From the NCBI RefSeq assembly GCF_019468565.1, contig NZ_CP080521.1, positions 62,001 to 126,000 of the forward strand: 64,000 bases of DNA, in the 5' to 3' direction. Made by a program: the position numbers and the translations under genes. Under the pieces are notes generated by a model that was given only the letters and a program-made list of their open reading frames with translations, did not search any database and was not told the origin of the DNA. Below are positions 33,307 to 40,964 of this stretch, one piece after another. This DNA comes from Pseudonocardia sp. DSM 110487. Its GTDB lineage: Bacteria > Actinomycetota > Actinomycetes > Mycobacteriales > Pseudonocardiaceae. Position 1 is the stretch's first letter. Each line of letters opens with the position of its first letter.

Positions 33307-34473
33307 ATGGAGCGACACACGGGTGAGCCCCGGCCGGGCTGGGAGGCCATCGTCCGCGAGCAGGGCATGGTCTACAACACTCCTGGCCGTGGCATCGGCG
33401 GCGAGCCGAGGCCGTACTGGGACGAGTCCGTCCACTACACCTTCTCGATGGACGAGGTCCTCTCGCTGGAGGCCGACGTCGAGGTGATCCACGGGATGTG
33501 CCTCCAGGCCGTCGACCACGTGGTCACCACCGAGCGGTACCGCGACTTCGCCCTGCCCGAGTGGTGCTGGGACGGCGTCGCGGCCTCGTGGAAGCGGAGC
33601 GACCCGCACGTCTACGGCCGGTTCGACCTGCGTTACGACGGCGGCGGCCCGGCCAAGCTGCTGGAGTACAACGCCGACACCCCCACCACGTTGCTCGAGG
33701 CGTCACTGCTGCAGTGGTACTGGCTGAAGGACACCCACCCCGGCGACGACCAGTGGAACTCCTTGCACGAGGCGCTCGTCGAACGCTGGACGACGATCAA
33801 GGGCAGGCTGCCGAGCAACGAGATCCACTTCACGTGGTCGGGTGCCGACACCACTGGTGAGGATCACGTCACCGCGGGCTACCTGCAGGAGACGGCGGCC
33901 GAGGCGGGCCTGGACACGATCGGCCTCGCCATCGAGGACATCGGATGGGACGCCGCCCTCGACCGGTTCGTCGACCTCGAGGAAGCGCCGATGTCGACGG
34001 TGTTCAAGCTCTACCCCTGGGAGTGGGCGCTCACCGACCAGTTCGGCAAGGGCGTCGTCCGCAGCCTTCCCGAGACGCTGTGGATGGAGCCGCTGTGGAA
34101 GGCCTTGCTGTCGAACAAGGCGCTCCTCGCCGTGCTGTGGGAGATGTACCCGGGACACCCCAACCTGCTCCCCGCCTACCTCGACCAGCCGGGCCTGCTC
34201 ACCGAGTACGTCCGCAAGCCCCGGCTGGGCCGCGAGGGCGCGAACATCTCGATCGTCGCGCCCGGCATGGAGCACCAGACGGGTGGCGTGTACGGCGAGG
34301 AGGGGTACGTCTACCAGCTCTTCGACCCGCTCCCGGAGTTCGACGGCTACCGTCCCGCGCTGGGTGCGTGGGTGATCGGCGACACCGCGGCAGGGCTGGG
34401 CATCCGCGAGACCGTCGGGCTGGTCACCGACGACGGCGCGGCGTTCGTCCCCCACCGCATCCCCGCAACTTGA
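33307..34473 (+). CDS. Glutathionylspermidine synthase-like ATP-grasp protein
   Basis: The 388-residue protein belongs to the GSP_synth family (YgiC/YjfC). RFDLRYDGGGPAKLLEYNAD is the signature of the ATP-grasp active site, and KLYPWEWALTD and LPAYLDQPG recur in relatives. The linked amidase domain of E. coli Gss is absent, as in all YgiC-type members. The acceptor and donor are unknown; YgiC-like proteins are not proven glutathionylspermidine synthases, and actinobacteria use mycothiol. It starts 5 nt after the upstream membrane-protein gene. Confidence 0.9.
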   Translation: MERHTGEPRPGWEAIVREQGMVYNTPGRGIGGEPRPYWDESVHYTFSMDEVLSLEADVEVIHGMCLQAVDHVVTTERYRDFALPEWCWDGVAASWKRSDPHVYGRFDLRYDGGGPAKLLEYNADTPTTLLEASLLQWYWLKDTHPGDDQWNSLHEALVERWTTIKGRLPSNEIHFTWSGADTTGEDHVTAGYLQETAAEAGLDTIGLAIEDIGWDAALDRFVDLEEAPMSTVFKLYPWEWALTDQFGKGVVRSLPETLWMEPLWKALLSNKALLAVLWEMYPGHPNLLPAYLDQPGLLTEYVRKPRLGREGANISIVAPGMEHQTGGVYGEEGYVYQLFDPLPEFDGYRPALGAWVIGDTAAGLGIRETVGLVTDDGAAFVPHRIPAT

Positions 34474-34504
34474 TGCTCCCCCGGACGCTCTGATGGAGGT
34501 TTTC

Positions 34505-34954
34505 GTGACGCTGGCCCAGATCGGTCCGGGTTTCGGCGAGGTGATCGGCCGCGGCGTCGGCGCGATCCTGCTCTACGCGGTGCTCGGCGTCCTGCTGATG
34601 CTGCTCGGCTTCTACGCCGTCGACCTCACTACGCCTGGCAAGCTCAACCGGATGGTCCGGGACGGGCTGCCGAACGCCGTGGTGATCACCGCTGCGGGCA
34701 TGGTGAGCATGGCGTTCATCGTGGTCGTCGCGATCTACGCGTCGAGCGGTGGGCTGCTCGAGGGCCTGCTCCTGTCGCTGATCTTCGGCCTGGTGGGGAT
34801 CGTGGCGCAGGTCGGCGGCGTGCGGCTGCTGGAGTGGGTCACGGGCATCGACATCGGCAGCGTGCTGGCCGCCGACCGCATCCAGGCCCAGGCCTTCGTC
34901 GTCTCGGCCGCCCACCTCGCGCTCGGTCTCGTGGTGGCCGTCGCCATCCTCTGA
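34505..34954 (+). CDS. DUF350 membrane protein (YjfL-like)
   Basis: The 149-residue protein has four membrane helices with the duplicated DUF350 pattern (ILLYAVLGVLLMLLGFYAVD and LSLIFGLVGIVAQVGGV). DUF350 genes accompany YgiC/YjfC-type ATP-grasp genes in many bacteria and have been placed in membrane-stress or envelope-remodelling neighbourhoods. GTG 34505 is preferred because GGAGG at 34495-34499 is suitably placed; ATG 34493 is the alternative. It converges on a HhH-type gene with 3 bp between the stops. Confidence 0.88.
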   Translation: MTLAQIGPGFGEVIGRGVGAILLYAVLGVLLMLLGFYAVDLTTPGKLNRMVRDGLPNAVVITAAGMVSMAFIVVVAIYASSGGLLEGLLLSLIFGLVGIVAQVGGVRLLEWVTGIDIGSVLAADRIQAQAFVVSAAHLALGLVVAVAIL

Positions 34955-34957
34955 CGG

Positions 34958-35602
34958 TCACGCGGCGGCCCTGACCTCCTCGACGAGCGACTTGTCCAGC
35001 GCCGCCCGCACCAGCGCCGCCGCCAGCGGGGCGAGCTCCGAGCCGGGCGCGAGGCGGGCCAGCTCGTCCGGGTCGGTGGGCAGGCCGACGCGGCGCGCGC
35101 CGTCGAGGGCCTTGCCGTCGATCGCGGGGCGAAGCGACGGCCACACGTCCTGCGCCTCGCGGCAGAAGATGTCGGCACCGACCGGTCCCAGCCTCGGGAA
35201 CCCGGTGAGCGCCTCCCGGACGCGCTTCGGGTCACCGTCGGCGCTGTCGCGCAGCTTCCGCAGGTCGTCGCCGTACTCGCGGTGCATCAGCTCGGCGCCC
35301 TCGCCGAGCGCGGTCGCCGTGCTCTCGTCGTAGCGCTTGTAGCTCGCCCTGCCGAGTGCGTCCACGCGGTCCTGCCACGACGCCTCGCGCATCTTCGCGG
35401 GCGTCCCCATCCCGGCGTCGGCGAGCGCGCGGGCGGCGTCCACCGCGATGTCGGCCTTGATCCGGGTCGAGAGCAGGACCGACAGCACGAGCAGGCGGTA
35501 GAGCGGGGCCGGGCTGTCCTTCAGTCGGATCCCGGCCTGCTCGGCGTAGGTGGTGCCCGCGCGGTCGAGAAGACTCCGTAGGAGCTTGCGTTCGTCGGAC
35601 AT
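34958..35602 (-). CDS. HhH-GPD-like endonuclease/glycosylase
   Basis: The 214-residue protein is helical and carries a helix-hairpin-helix element GFPRLGPVGADIF of the endonuclease III superfamily. LLVLSVLLSTRIKADIAVDA matches the first substrate-contacting helices. The C-terminal [4Fe-4S] cysteines of classical endonuclease III are absent. This is the short actinobacterial branch often annotated simply as endonuclease. Its substrate is unknown and catalytic residues cannot be assigned with confidence. Confidence 0.75.
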   Translation of the reverse strand: MSDERKLLRSLLDRAGTTYAEQAGIRLKDSPAPLYRLLVLSVLLSTRIKADIAVDAARALADAGMGTPAKMREASWQDRVDALGRASYKRYDESTATALGEGAELMHREYGDDLRKLRDSADGDPKRVREALTGFPRLGPVGADIFCREAQDVWPSLRPAIDGKALDGARRVGLPTDPDELARLAPGSELAPLAAALVRAALDKSLVEEVRAAA

Positions 35603-35639
35603 GGCTGATGGGTACCCACTCGGCTGAAGGCTACGTTGG

Positions 35640-35663
35640 CCTACGTAGGTGCTACGGTCGTAG
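35640..35663. promoter_or_regulatory. Twin palindromic operator of the toxin-antitoxin operon
   Basis: CCTACGTAGG (35640-35649) is a perfect 10-bp palindrome, and CTACG-GT-CGTAG (35652-35663) is a second dyad with the same half-site. A further CTACG lies at 35631-35635. TACGGT at 35653-35658 would be the -10 box, 7 nt before the ATG at 35666, so bound antitoxin or toxin-antitoxin complex would cover the start of a leaderless transcript. This is the usual autoregulation layout. Confidence 0.65.
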
Positions 35664-35665
35664 GC

Positions 35666-35926
35666 ATGTCGAGCGTTCCCTCGCGTGAGCTCCGTAACGA
35701 CACCGCGGGCGTTCTGCGACGAGTCGAGGCAGGTGAGCGCGTCACAGTCACGGTCAACGGCCGCCCGGTGGCCGAGCTGGTGCCGGTGCAGCGGTCCCGG
35801 AGGTCCTGGATCCGGCGCGACGAGCTCGTCGCCCGGCTCCGTCGGGTTCAAGCGGATCCAGGGCTCCGTGACGACCTCGCCCGGCTCGCAGGCGACACGA
35901 CTGACGACCTCGGACCCATCCGGTGA
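35666..35926 (+). CDS. Phd/YefM-type antitoxin (VapB-like)
   Basis: The 86-residue protein has the Phd/YefM DNA-binding start SRELRNDTAGVLRRVEAGE and VTVTVNGRPVAELVPV, followed by a C-terminal toxin-wrapping region (VQADPGLRDDLARLAGDTT). It should neutralise the PIN-domain partner and repress the operon through the twin palindromes at 35640-35663. ATG 35666 is chosen over an upstream in-frame start because it places the conserved strand at the N-terminus and fits the promoter. The toxin GTG overlaps its stop (GTGA). Confidence 0.92.
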   Translation: MSSVPSRELRNDTAGVLRRVEAGERVTVTVNGRPVAELVPVQRSRRSWIRRDELVARLRRVQADPGLRDDLARLAGDTTDDLGPIR

Positions 35927-36315
35927 AGGGTCTGCTGGCTACGAGCGTCTTCATCGCGTTGGAGAGCGGCAGGCCGCTCGACGAGCAGCGGATCCCCGAT
36001 GAGACAGCCGTGTCGGTGGTGACATTGGCGGAACTGCAGGCCGGTGTGCTGGCCGCGACGGACATCGACGTCCGAGCCCGTCGCCTAGCCACGCTGGACG
36101 CTGTCGCTGATATCGAGTTGATCGACATTGATGAATCGGCCGCGCGTGCCTGGGCGCGGATGCGTGTGCATCTGGCCGGGACTGGTCGACGGGTCAACGT
36201 CAACGATCTCTGGATCGCAGCGGTCGCCGCATCCCGCGGTCTTCCGGTCGTGACGCAGGACGACGACTTCGGCCCGGTCGAGGGTGTCATGGGACTCGAC
36301 GTCATCCGCGTCTGA
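35923..36315 (+). CDS. PIN-domain toxin (VapC-like) lacking the first active-site aspartate
   Basis: The 130-residue PIN protein keeps E37 (TLAELQAG), D95 (NVNDLWIAA) and the terminal acidic cluster D113-D115 (TQDDDFG). The N-terminal motif, normally LLDTSVFIA, reads LLATSVFIA, so alanine A6 (GCT at 35938-35940) replaces the first metal-binding aspartate. GCT is one base away from the aspartate codon GAT. Ribonuclease activity is therefore doubtful. The operon is intact, with overlapping starts on both sides, so the protein may now act only as a co-repressor. Confidence 0.9.
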   Translation: MKGLLATSVFIALESGRPLDEQRIPDETAVSVVTLAELQAGVLAATDIDVRARRLATLDAVADIELIDIDESAARAWARMRVHLAGTGRRVNVNDLWIAAVAASRGLPVVTQDDDFGPVEGVMGLDVIRV

Positions 36316-36599
36316 TGTTGACCGGCGCCGCCCTGCGTGCCGCGATGGCGGCGGCGCGGTCACGCAGGATGCGTCGCGACGGAGCTGAGTACGAGGTGAC
36401 GTTCGTGGAGAGCGGGCCGGACGGCGTCAGCGTCAGCGACGGCCATGGTGTCGCCGTGAACCGCGAGTTCCTGCTGGAGGCCCTCGATGCGGGTGGCGAC
36501 GGGCAGCTGCTGCTCACCCTCGACGGACCGATCACGCCGCTGGCCATCAGCGCCGAGTCGCCCCGATCGGTCTCACTGCTGATGCCCGTGCGCCTCTGA
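36315..36599 (+). CDS. Small beta-clamp (DnaN) domain III-like protein
   Basis: The 94-residue protein ends SVSLLMPVRL and contains VNREFLLEALDAGGDG then LLLTLDGPITPLAIS. This is the order and spacing of the third domain of the DNA polymerase III beta clamp, whose C-terminus is typically LLMPVRL. The other two clamp domains are absent, and nothing clamp-like is visible next to the gene. Its ATG shares a base with the toxin stop (TGATG), making a coupled three-gene unit. It might bind clamp partners as a mimic or be a domain from a larger clamp-like regulator; both are inference. Confidence 0.65.
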   Translation: MLTGAALRAAMAAARSRRMRRDGAEYEVTFVESGPDGVSVSDGHGVAVNREFLLEALDAGGDGQLLLTLDGPITPLAISAESPRSVSLLMPVRL

Positions 36600-36637
36600 A
36601 ACCAGGGGCGCGCGCGCCGCGAACGTACCCTGGGCGA

Positions 36638-37432
36638 GTGCAACCACCCAGGCTCGTCGCCACCGACGTGGACGGCACCCTGCTCGACCCCGACGAGCGG
36701 GTGTCGTCGCGTGCGGTCGCCGTCGTCGAGCGGCTGGTCGCGGCCGGGGTCGGTTTCGTGCTGGTCACCGGGCGGCCGCCGCGGTGGATCCCGCCCGTCG
36801 TGGCGCAGCTGGACGTCGCCGCGCTCGCTGTGTGCGCCAACGGGAGCGTGCTCTACGACGCCGCTGAGCGCCGCGTGCTCTGGGCCGAGACCCTCGCTCC
36901 TGACGCGCTCGCCCGGATCGCCGCGGCCGCCGCTGAGACGCTGCCGGGGTGCGCGCTCGCGGTCGAGCGGGTCGACCTCGGCGCGCCGTTCGTCGCCGAG
37001 CCCGGATACCGGCACGCATGGGAGGACGGCGACGGGGTCGCGGCAGACCGTTCCGTTCTGCTGGACCGGCCGGCCGTGAAGCTGCTCATCCGCGATCCGC
37101 GGCTGTCCAGCGACGCGATGGTCGCCGCCCTCGCGCCGGTGATCGGCCACGAGGCGGACCTCACGTTCTCGTACCCGCGCGGGCTCGTCGAGGTGTCCCC
37201 GCCCGGTGTCACGAAGGCCACCGGCCTCGCCGAGGTGGCGCGGCGGCACGGTGTGACGGCGGCCGACGTCGTCGCGTTCGGCGACATGCCCAACGACCTG
37301 GAGATGTTGCGCTGGGCCGGCCACGGCGTCGCCATGGGCAACGCCCACCCGGCGCTCATGGAGGTCGCCGACGAGGTCACGGCGAGCAACGCGGAGGATG
37401 GTCTGGCGCTCGTCCTGGAGCGCTGGTTCTGA
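36638..37432 (+). CDS. HAD-superfamily phosphatase (Cof type)
   Basis: The 264-residue protein has HAD motif I ATDVDGTLLD with both aspartates, motif II LVTGRP, the lysine in VKLLIRDP and motif III/IV VVAFGDMPNDLEML. The C2-type cap between motifs II and III marks the Cof/YidA group, which dephosphorylates sugar phosphates or flavin and thiamine precursors. Its substrate is unknown. TACCCT at 36626-36631 lies 6 nt before the GTG, consistent with a leaderless transcript. Confidence 0.92.
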   Translation: MQPPRLVATDVDGTLLDPDERVSSRAVAVVERLVAAGVGFVLVTGRPPRWIPPVVAQLDVAALAVCANGSVLYDAAERRVLWAETLAPDALARIAAAAAETLPGCALAVERVDLGAPFVAEPGYRHAWEDGDGVAADRSVLLDRPAVKLLIRDPRLSSDAMVAALAPVIGHEADLTFSYPRGLVEVSPPGVTKATGLAEVARRHGVTAADVVAFGDMPNDLEMLRWAGHGVAMGNAHPALMEVADEVTASNAEDGLALVLERWF

Positions 37433-37500
37433 CACGGTTCTGCCCACACCCGACTACGTAGGGTGACCGGGCGTAGCATCGGGCGACGACAGCGCACTCC

Positions 37501-38148
37501 GTGCGGCGCAGCGCCGCACCGATCACCGGGCGCACTGCCCGCCACGCCGTACTGGAGGCCCCACCTGTGGCCGAGCTCCTCGACCGCCCCGGCCAGCACG
37601 CCGTCCCGATCCTCGAGCCGGACGGCACGGTCGACGTCCCGCCGGCAGCGGCCGAGGTCCGAGTCCTCGAGGCCGTGCAGAGCACGCTGGGGCATCCACC
37701 CGTCGTGCGGGTCGCGCGCGGGATGTCGTTCTTCGGCGAGCATGCGGCCGGCTGGCTGGCGATGGGCGCGATCGGCGCGCTGGTCGACCGCAAGCGCCGC
37801 AGGGACTGGATCGCCGCGACGGCCGCGGTCGCCGTGGCGCACGGGGCGTCGGTCGGGGTCAAGCGCGTGGTGCGCAGGCCGCGGCCGGACGACCCGCGCG
37901 TGCAGGTGCACGTCGGCACGCCGAGCAGGCTGAGCTTCCCGTCGGCGCACGCCACATCCACCACCGCGGCAGCGATCCTGTTCGGTGCGTTGCTGCGCAA
38001 GCCGCTGGCTGCCGCGCTGGTGCCGTCGATGGCGCTCTCGCGGATGGTGCTCGGCGTCCACTACCCCACAGATGTCCTCGCGGGCTCCGCTCTCGGCGCC
38101 GCCGTCGCGGCCGTGGCGCGCCGGGTCATCCGGAAGGAAAAGCGATGA
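37501..38148 (+). CDS. PAP2-family phosphatase (Rv3807c-like)
   Basis: The 215-residue membrane protein carries all three PAP2 motifs: KRVVRRPRP, SFPSAHATS and SRMVLGVHYPTD. FFGEHAAGWLAMGAIGAL and its coupling to a UbiA-type gene match mycobacterial Rv3807c, proposed to dephosphorylate decaprenyl-phosphoryl-5-phosphoribose in arabinan precursor synthesis. The ATG of the next gene lies within its stop (ATGA). The start is uncertain; GTG 37567 would shorten the protein by 22 residues. Confidence 0.9.
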   Translation: MRRSAAPITGRTARHAVLEAPPVAELLDRPGQHAVPILEPDGTVDVPPAAAEVRVLEAVQSTLGHPPVVRVARGMSFFGEHAAGWLAMGAIGALVDRKRRRDWIAATAAVAVAHGASVGVKRVVRRPRPDDPRVQVHVGTPSRLSFPSAHATSTTAAAILFGALLRKPLAAALVPSMALSRMVLGVHYPTDVLAGSALGAAVAAVARRVIRKEKR

Positions 38149-39065
38149 CCAGCACCGACGTGCCCACCGAGCAGGCCGTCCCGCACCGCACGCCCGTGAG
38201 CGTCGCCCGGGGCGTGCTGAAGACGATGCGGCCGCGGCAGTGGGTCAAGAACGTCCTCGTGCTGGCCGCGCCGTTCGCGAGCGGCGACCTGTTGCGCCAG
38301 GGCATCGTGATGGAGCTCGCGGTGGCGTTCGTGGCGTTCTCGATCGCCGCGTCCGGGATCTACCTGGTCAACGACGCGAACGACGTGGCAGCCGACCGCG
38401 CCCACCCCACGAAGCGCAACCGGCCGATCGCCGCGGGCATCGTCCCGCCGGGGCTCGCGATGGGCGTCGCCGCCGTGCTGCTGGTGGGTGCGCTCGCGCT
38501 GAGCTCGCTGGCCAGCGTCCAGCTGGTGATCGTGCTCGCCGTGTACATCGCGGTGCAGATCGGCTACTGCTACTGGCTCAAGCACCAGGCGGTCCTGGAC
38601 ATCTGCATCGTCGCCTCCGGCTTCCTGCTGCGGGCCATCGCGGGTGGCGCGGCGACGGGCATCGTGCTCTCGCAGTGGTTCCTGCTGGTCGCCGGTTTCG
38701 GCTCGCTGTTCATGGTGGCAGGCAAGCGGTACGCCGAGATGATGCTCGCCGAGCGCACCGGCGCGAAGATCCGCAAGTCGCTGGAGAGCTACTCGGCGTC
38801 CTACCTGCGGTTCGTGTGGGCGCTCTCGGCCACGGTGCTGATCACCACGTACTCGCTGTGGGCCTTCGACATCGGCGTGGTGCGGCACAACCAGATGTGG
38901 TCGGTGATCTCGATCGTGCCGTTCGTGATCGCCGTGCTGCGCTACTCCGTCGATGTCGACTCGGGCAACGGCGGCGAGCCCGAGGAGATCGCGCTGGGCG
39001 ACCGCGTCCTGCAGGTGCTGGCGCTGCTGTGGGTGGGCACGCTCACGCTGGCCGTCTACTTCTGA
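38145..39065 (+). CDS. ubiA: Decaprenyl-phosphate phosphoribosyltransferase (UbiA family, Rv3806c-like)
   Basis: The 306-residue polytopic protein has the UbiA motifs NDANDVAADRAHPTKRNRP (first Asp-rich motif) and KRYAEM followed by a further conserved loop, and the start MRPRQWVKNVLVLAAP typical of Rv3806c. That enzyme transfers phosphoribose from PRPP to decaprenyl phosphate, the first committed step to decaprenyl-phospho-arabinose for arabinogalactan. Coupling to the PAP2 gene, the next enzyme, supports the assignment. DprE1/DprE2 are not in the window. Confidence 0.92.
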   Translation: MTSTDVPTEQAVPHRTPVSVARGVLKTMRPRQWVKNVLVLAAPFASGDLLRQGIVMELAVAFVAFSIAASGIYLVNDANDVAADRAHPTKRNRPIAAGIVPPGLAMGVAAVLLVGALALSSLASVQLVIVLAVYIAVQIGYCYWLKHQAVLDICIVASGFLLRAIAGGAATGIVLSQWFLLVAGFGSLFMVAGKRYAEMMLAERTGAKIRKSLESYSASYLRFVWALSATVLITTYSLWAFDIGVVRHNQMWSVISIVPFVIAVLRYSVDVDSGNGGEPEEIALGDRVLQVLALLWVGTLTLAVYF

Positions 39066-39089
39066 CGGCGCCGAGTTGAAGCCGCCCCG

Positions 39090-39977
39090 ATGAAGGGCAT
39101 CATCCTGGCCGGCGGGTCGGGCACGCGGCTGCACCCGATCACGCGTGCGGTGTCGAAGCAGCTGATGCCCGTCTACGACAAGCCGATGGTCTACTACCCG
39201 CTGTCGGTGCTGATGCTGGCCGGGATCCGGGACATCCTCGTGATCTCCACCCCGCAGGACGTCCCGGCGTTCCAGCGGCTACTCGGTGACGGCGGCGAGC
39301 TCGGCCTCTCCATCGGCTACGCCGAGCAGGCCGAGCCGAACGGGCTGGCCGAGGCGTTCGTGATCGGCGCCGAGCACGTGGGGTCCGACCCGGCGGCGCT
39401 GGTGCTCGGCGACAACATCTTCCACGGGCCGGGCTTCTCCGGGCTGCTGCAACGCTCGATCGCCGACGTCGCAGAGGGGGTGGCCGCCTGTGTCCTGTTC
39501 GGCTACGCGGTGCGCGACCCGCAACGCTACGGCGTGGCGGAGGCAGGCCCCGACGGCCGGCTGCTGTCGATCGAGGAGAAGCCGGCGCACCCGCGGTCGA
39601 ACCGCGCGGTCACCGGGCTCTACTTCTACGACAACGACGTGGTCGAGATCGCGGCAGGGCTCATGCCGTCGGCCCGCGGCGAGCTGGAGATCACGGACGT
39701 CAACCGCGCCTACCTCGAGCGCGGCACGGCCAAGCTGGTGGACCTCGGCCGAGGGTTCGCATGGCTCGACACCGGCACGCACGAGTCGCTGCTCGAGGCG
39801 GGCGAGTACGTGCGCGTGCTGGAGAATCGGCAGGGCGTGCGGATCGCCTGCATCGAGGAGATCGCGATGCGGATGGGATTCATCGATGCGGCCGCGTGCT
39901 ACGCGCTGGGCGAGCGGCAGGCGAAGTCGGGCTACGGCGAGTACGTGATGGACGTGGCGAAGACTTTCGCCGGGTAG
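39090..39977 (+). CDS. rmlA: Glucose-1-phosphate thymidylyltransferase
   Basis: The 295-residue protein starts MKGIILAGGSGTRLHP, the nucleotide-binding loop, with KQLMPVYDKPMVYYPLSVLM, the metal-binding aspartate in VLGDNIFHG and the sugar-binding EEKP. It makes dTDP-glucose from glucose-1-phosphate and dTTP, the first step to dTDP-L-rhamnose, needed for the arabinogalactan linker and other glycans. rmlB follows after 9 bp with a shared GGAGG at 39977-39981. Confidence 0.96.
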   Translation: MKGIILAGGSGTRLHPITRAVSKQLMPVYDKPMVYYPLSVLMLAGIRDILVISTPQDVPAFQRLLGDGGELGLSIGYAEQAEPNGLAEAFVIGAEHVGSDPAALVLGDNIFHGPGFSGLLQRSIADVAEGVAACVLFGYAVRDPQRYGVAEAGPDGRLLSIEEKPAHPRSNRAVTGLYFYDNDVVEIAAGLMPSARGELEITDVNRAYLERGTAKLVDLGRGFAWLDTGTHESLLEAGEYVRVLENRQGVRIACIEEIAMRMGFIDAAACYALGERQAKSGYGEYVMDVAKTFAG

Positions 39978-39986
39978 GAGGTTCGG

Positions 39987-40964
39987 GTGCGGGTCCTCGT
40001 GACCGGGGGAGCGGGCTTCATCGGCTCGCACTACGTGCGGTCGCTGCTCGCGGGCGCCTACCCGGCGTACGCGGACGCCGACGTCGTGGTGCTCGACCTG
40101 CTCACCTACGCGGGCACGCTCAGCAACCTCGCGCCGTGCGCGGCCGACCCGCGGCTGCGGTTCGTCAGGGGTGACATCCGCGACGCGGACGTCGTCGCCG
40201 AGGTCATGACCGGCACGGACGTCGTGGTGCACTTCGCGGCCGAGTCGCACGTCGACCGCTCGATCGCAGGCGCAGCCGACTTCGTCTCCACCAACGTCGT
40301 CGGCACCCAGGTCCTGCTTCAGTCGGCGCTGGAGTGCGGCGTCTCGCGGTTCGTGCACGTCTCCACCGACGAGGTGTACGGCTCGATCGACGAGGGCGCA
40401 TGGCCGGAGACGCACCCACTCGAGCCGAACTCGCCGTACTCGGCGTCGAAGGCGGGCTCGGACCTGCTCGCGCGCTCCTACCACCGCACGCACGGGCTGC
40501 CGGTCTGCATCACCCGCTGCTCGAACAACTACGGGCCGCACCAGTTCCCGGAGAAGGTCATCCCGCTGTTCGTCACCAACCTCCTGGACGGGAAGAAGGT
40601 GCCGCTCTACGGCGACGGCCTCAACGTCCGCGACTGGCTGCACGTCGACGACCACTGCCGCGGCATCCAGCTGGTCGCGGAGAAGGGCCGCGACGGCGAG
40701 GTCTACAACATCGGTGGCGGCATCGAGCTGACCAACAAGGAGCTCACGATGCGGCTGCTCGCCGCCGTGGGTGCCGACGAGTCGATGATCGAGCCCGTCG
40801 CCGACCGCAAGGGCCACGACCGCCGCTACTGCGTGGACTGGTCCAAGATCGCCGACGAGCTCGGCTACGCCCCGCGGACGTCGTTCGAGGACGGGCTCGC
40901 CGGCACCGTGCGGTGGTACGCCGACCACCGCACGTGGTGGGAACCCCTCAAGAACCGGACCTGA
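39987..40964 (+). CDS. rmlB: dTDP-glucose 4,6-dehydratase
   Basis: The 325-residue extended SDR enzyme has the NAD-binding GGAGFIGSHYV, the catalytic triad segment VSTDEVYGSID with Asp-Glu, the YSASKAGSD tyrosine-lysine pair, and RCSNNYGPHQFPEK typical of RmlB. It converts dTDP-glucose to the 4-keto-6-deoxy intermediate. It is cotranscribed with rmlA. Its last 17 bp overlap the end of the convergent rmlD gene, so each stop lies in the other's coding sequence. Confidence 0.96.
   Translation: MRVLVTGGAGFIGSHYVRSLLAGAYPAYADADVVVLDLLTYAGTLSNLAPCAADPRLRFVRGDIRDADVVAEVMTGTDVVVHFAAESHVDRSIAGAADFVSTNVVGTQVLLQSALECGVSRFVHVSTDEVYGSIDEGAWPETHPLEPNSPYSASKAGSDLLARSYHRTHGLPVCITRCSNNYGPHQFPEKVIPLFVTNLLDGKKVPLYGDGLNVRDWLHVDDHCRGIQLVAEKGRDGEVYNIGGGIELTNKELTMRLLAAVGADESMIEPVADRKGHDRRYCVDWSKIADELGYAPRTSFEDGLAGTVRWYADHRTWWEPLKNRT

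Noticed and set aside
36607..36618. GGCGCGCGCGCC palindrome after the clamp-like gene as a terminator
   Set aside because: A loopless alternating GC palindrome of this length is expected by chance in such DNA and has no supporting context.
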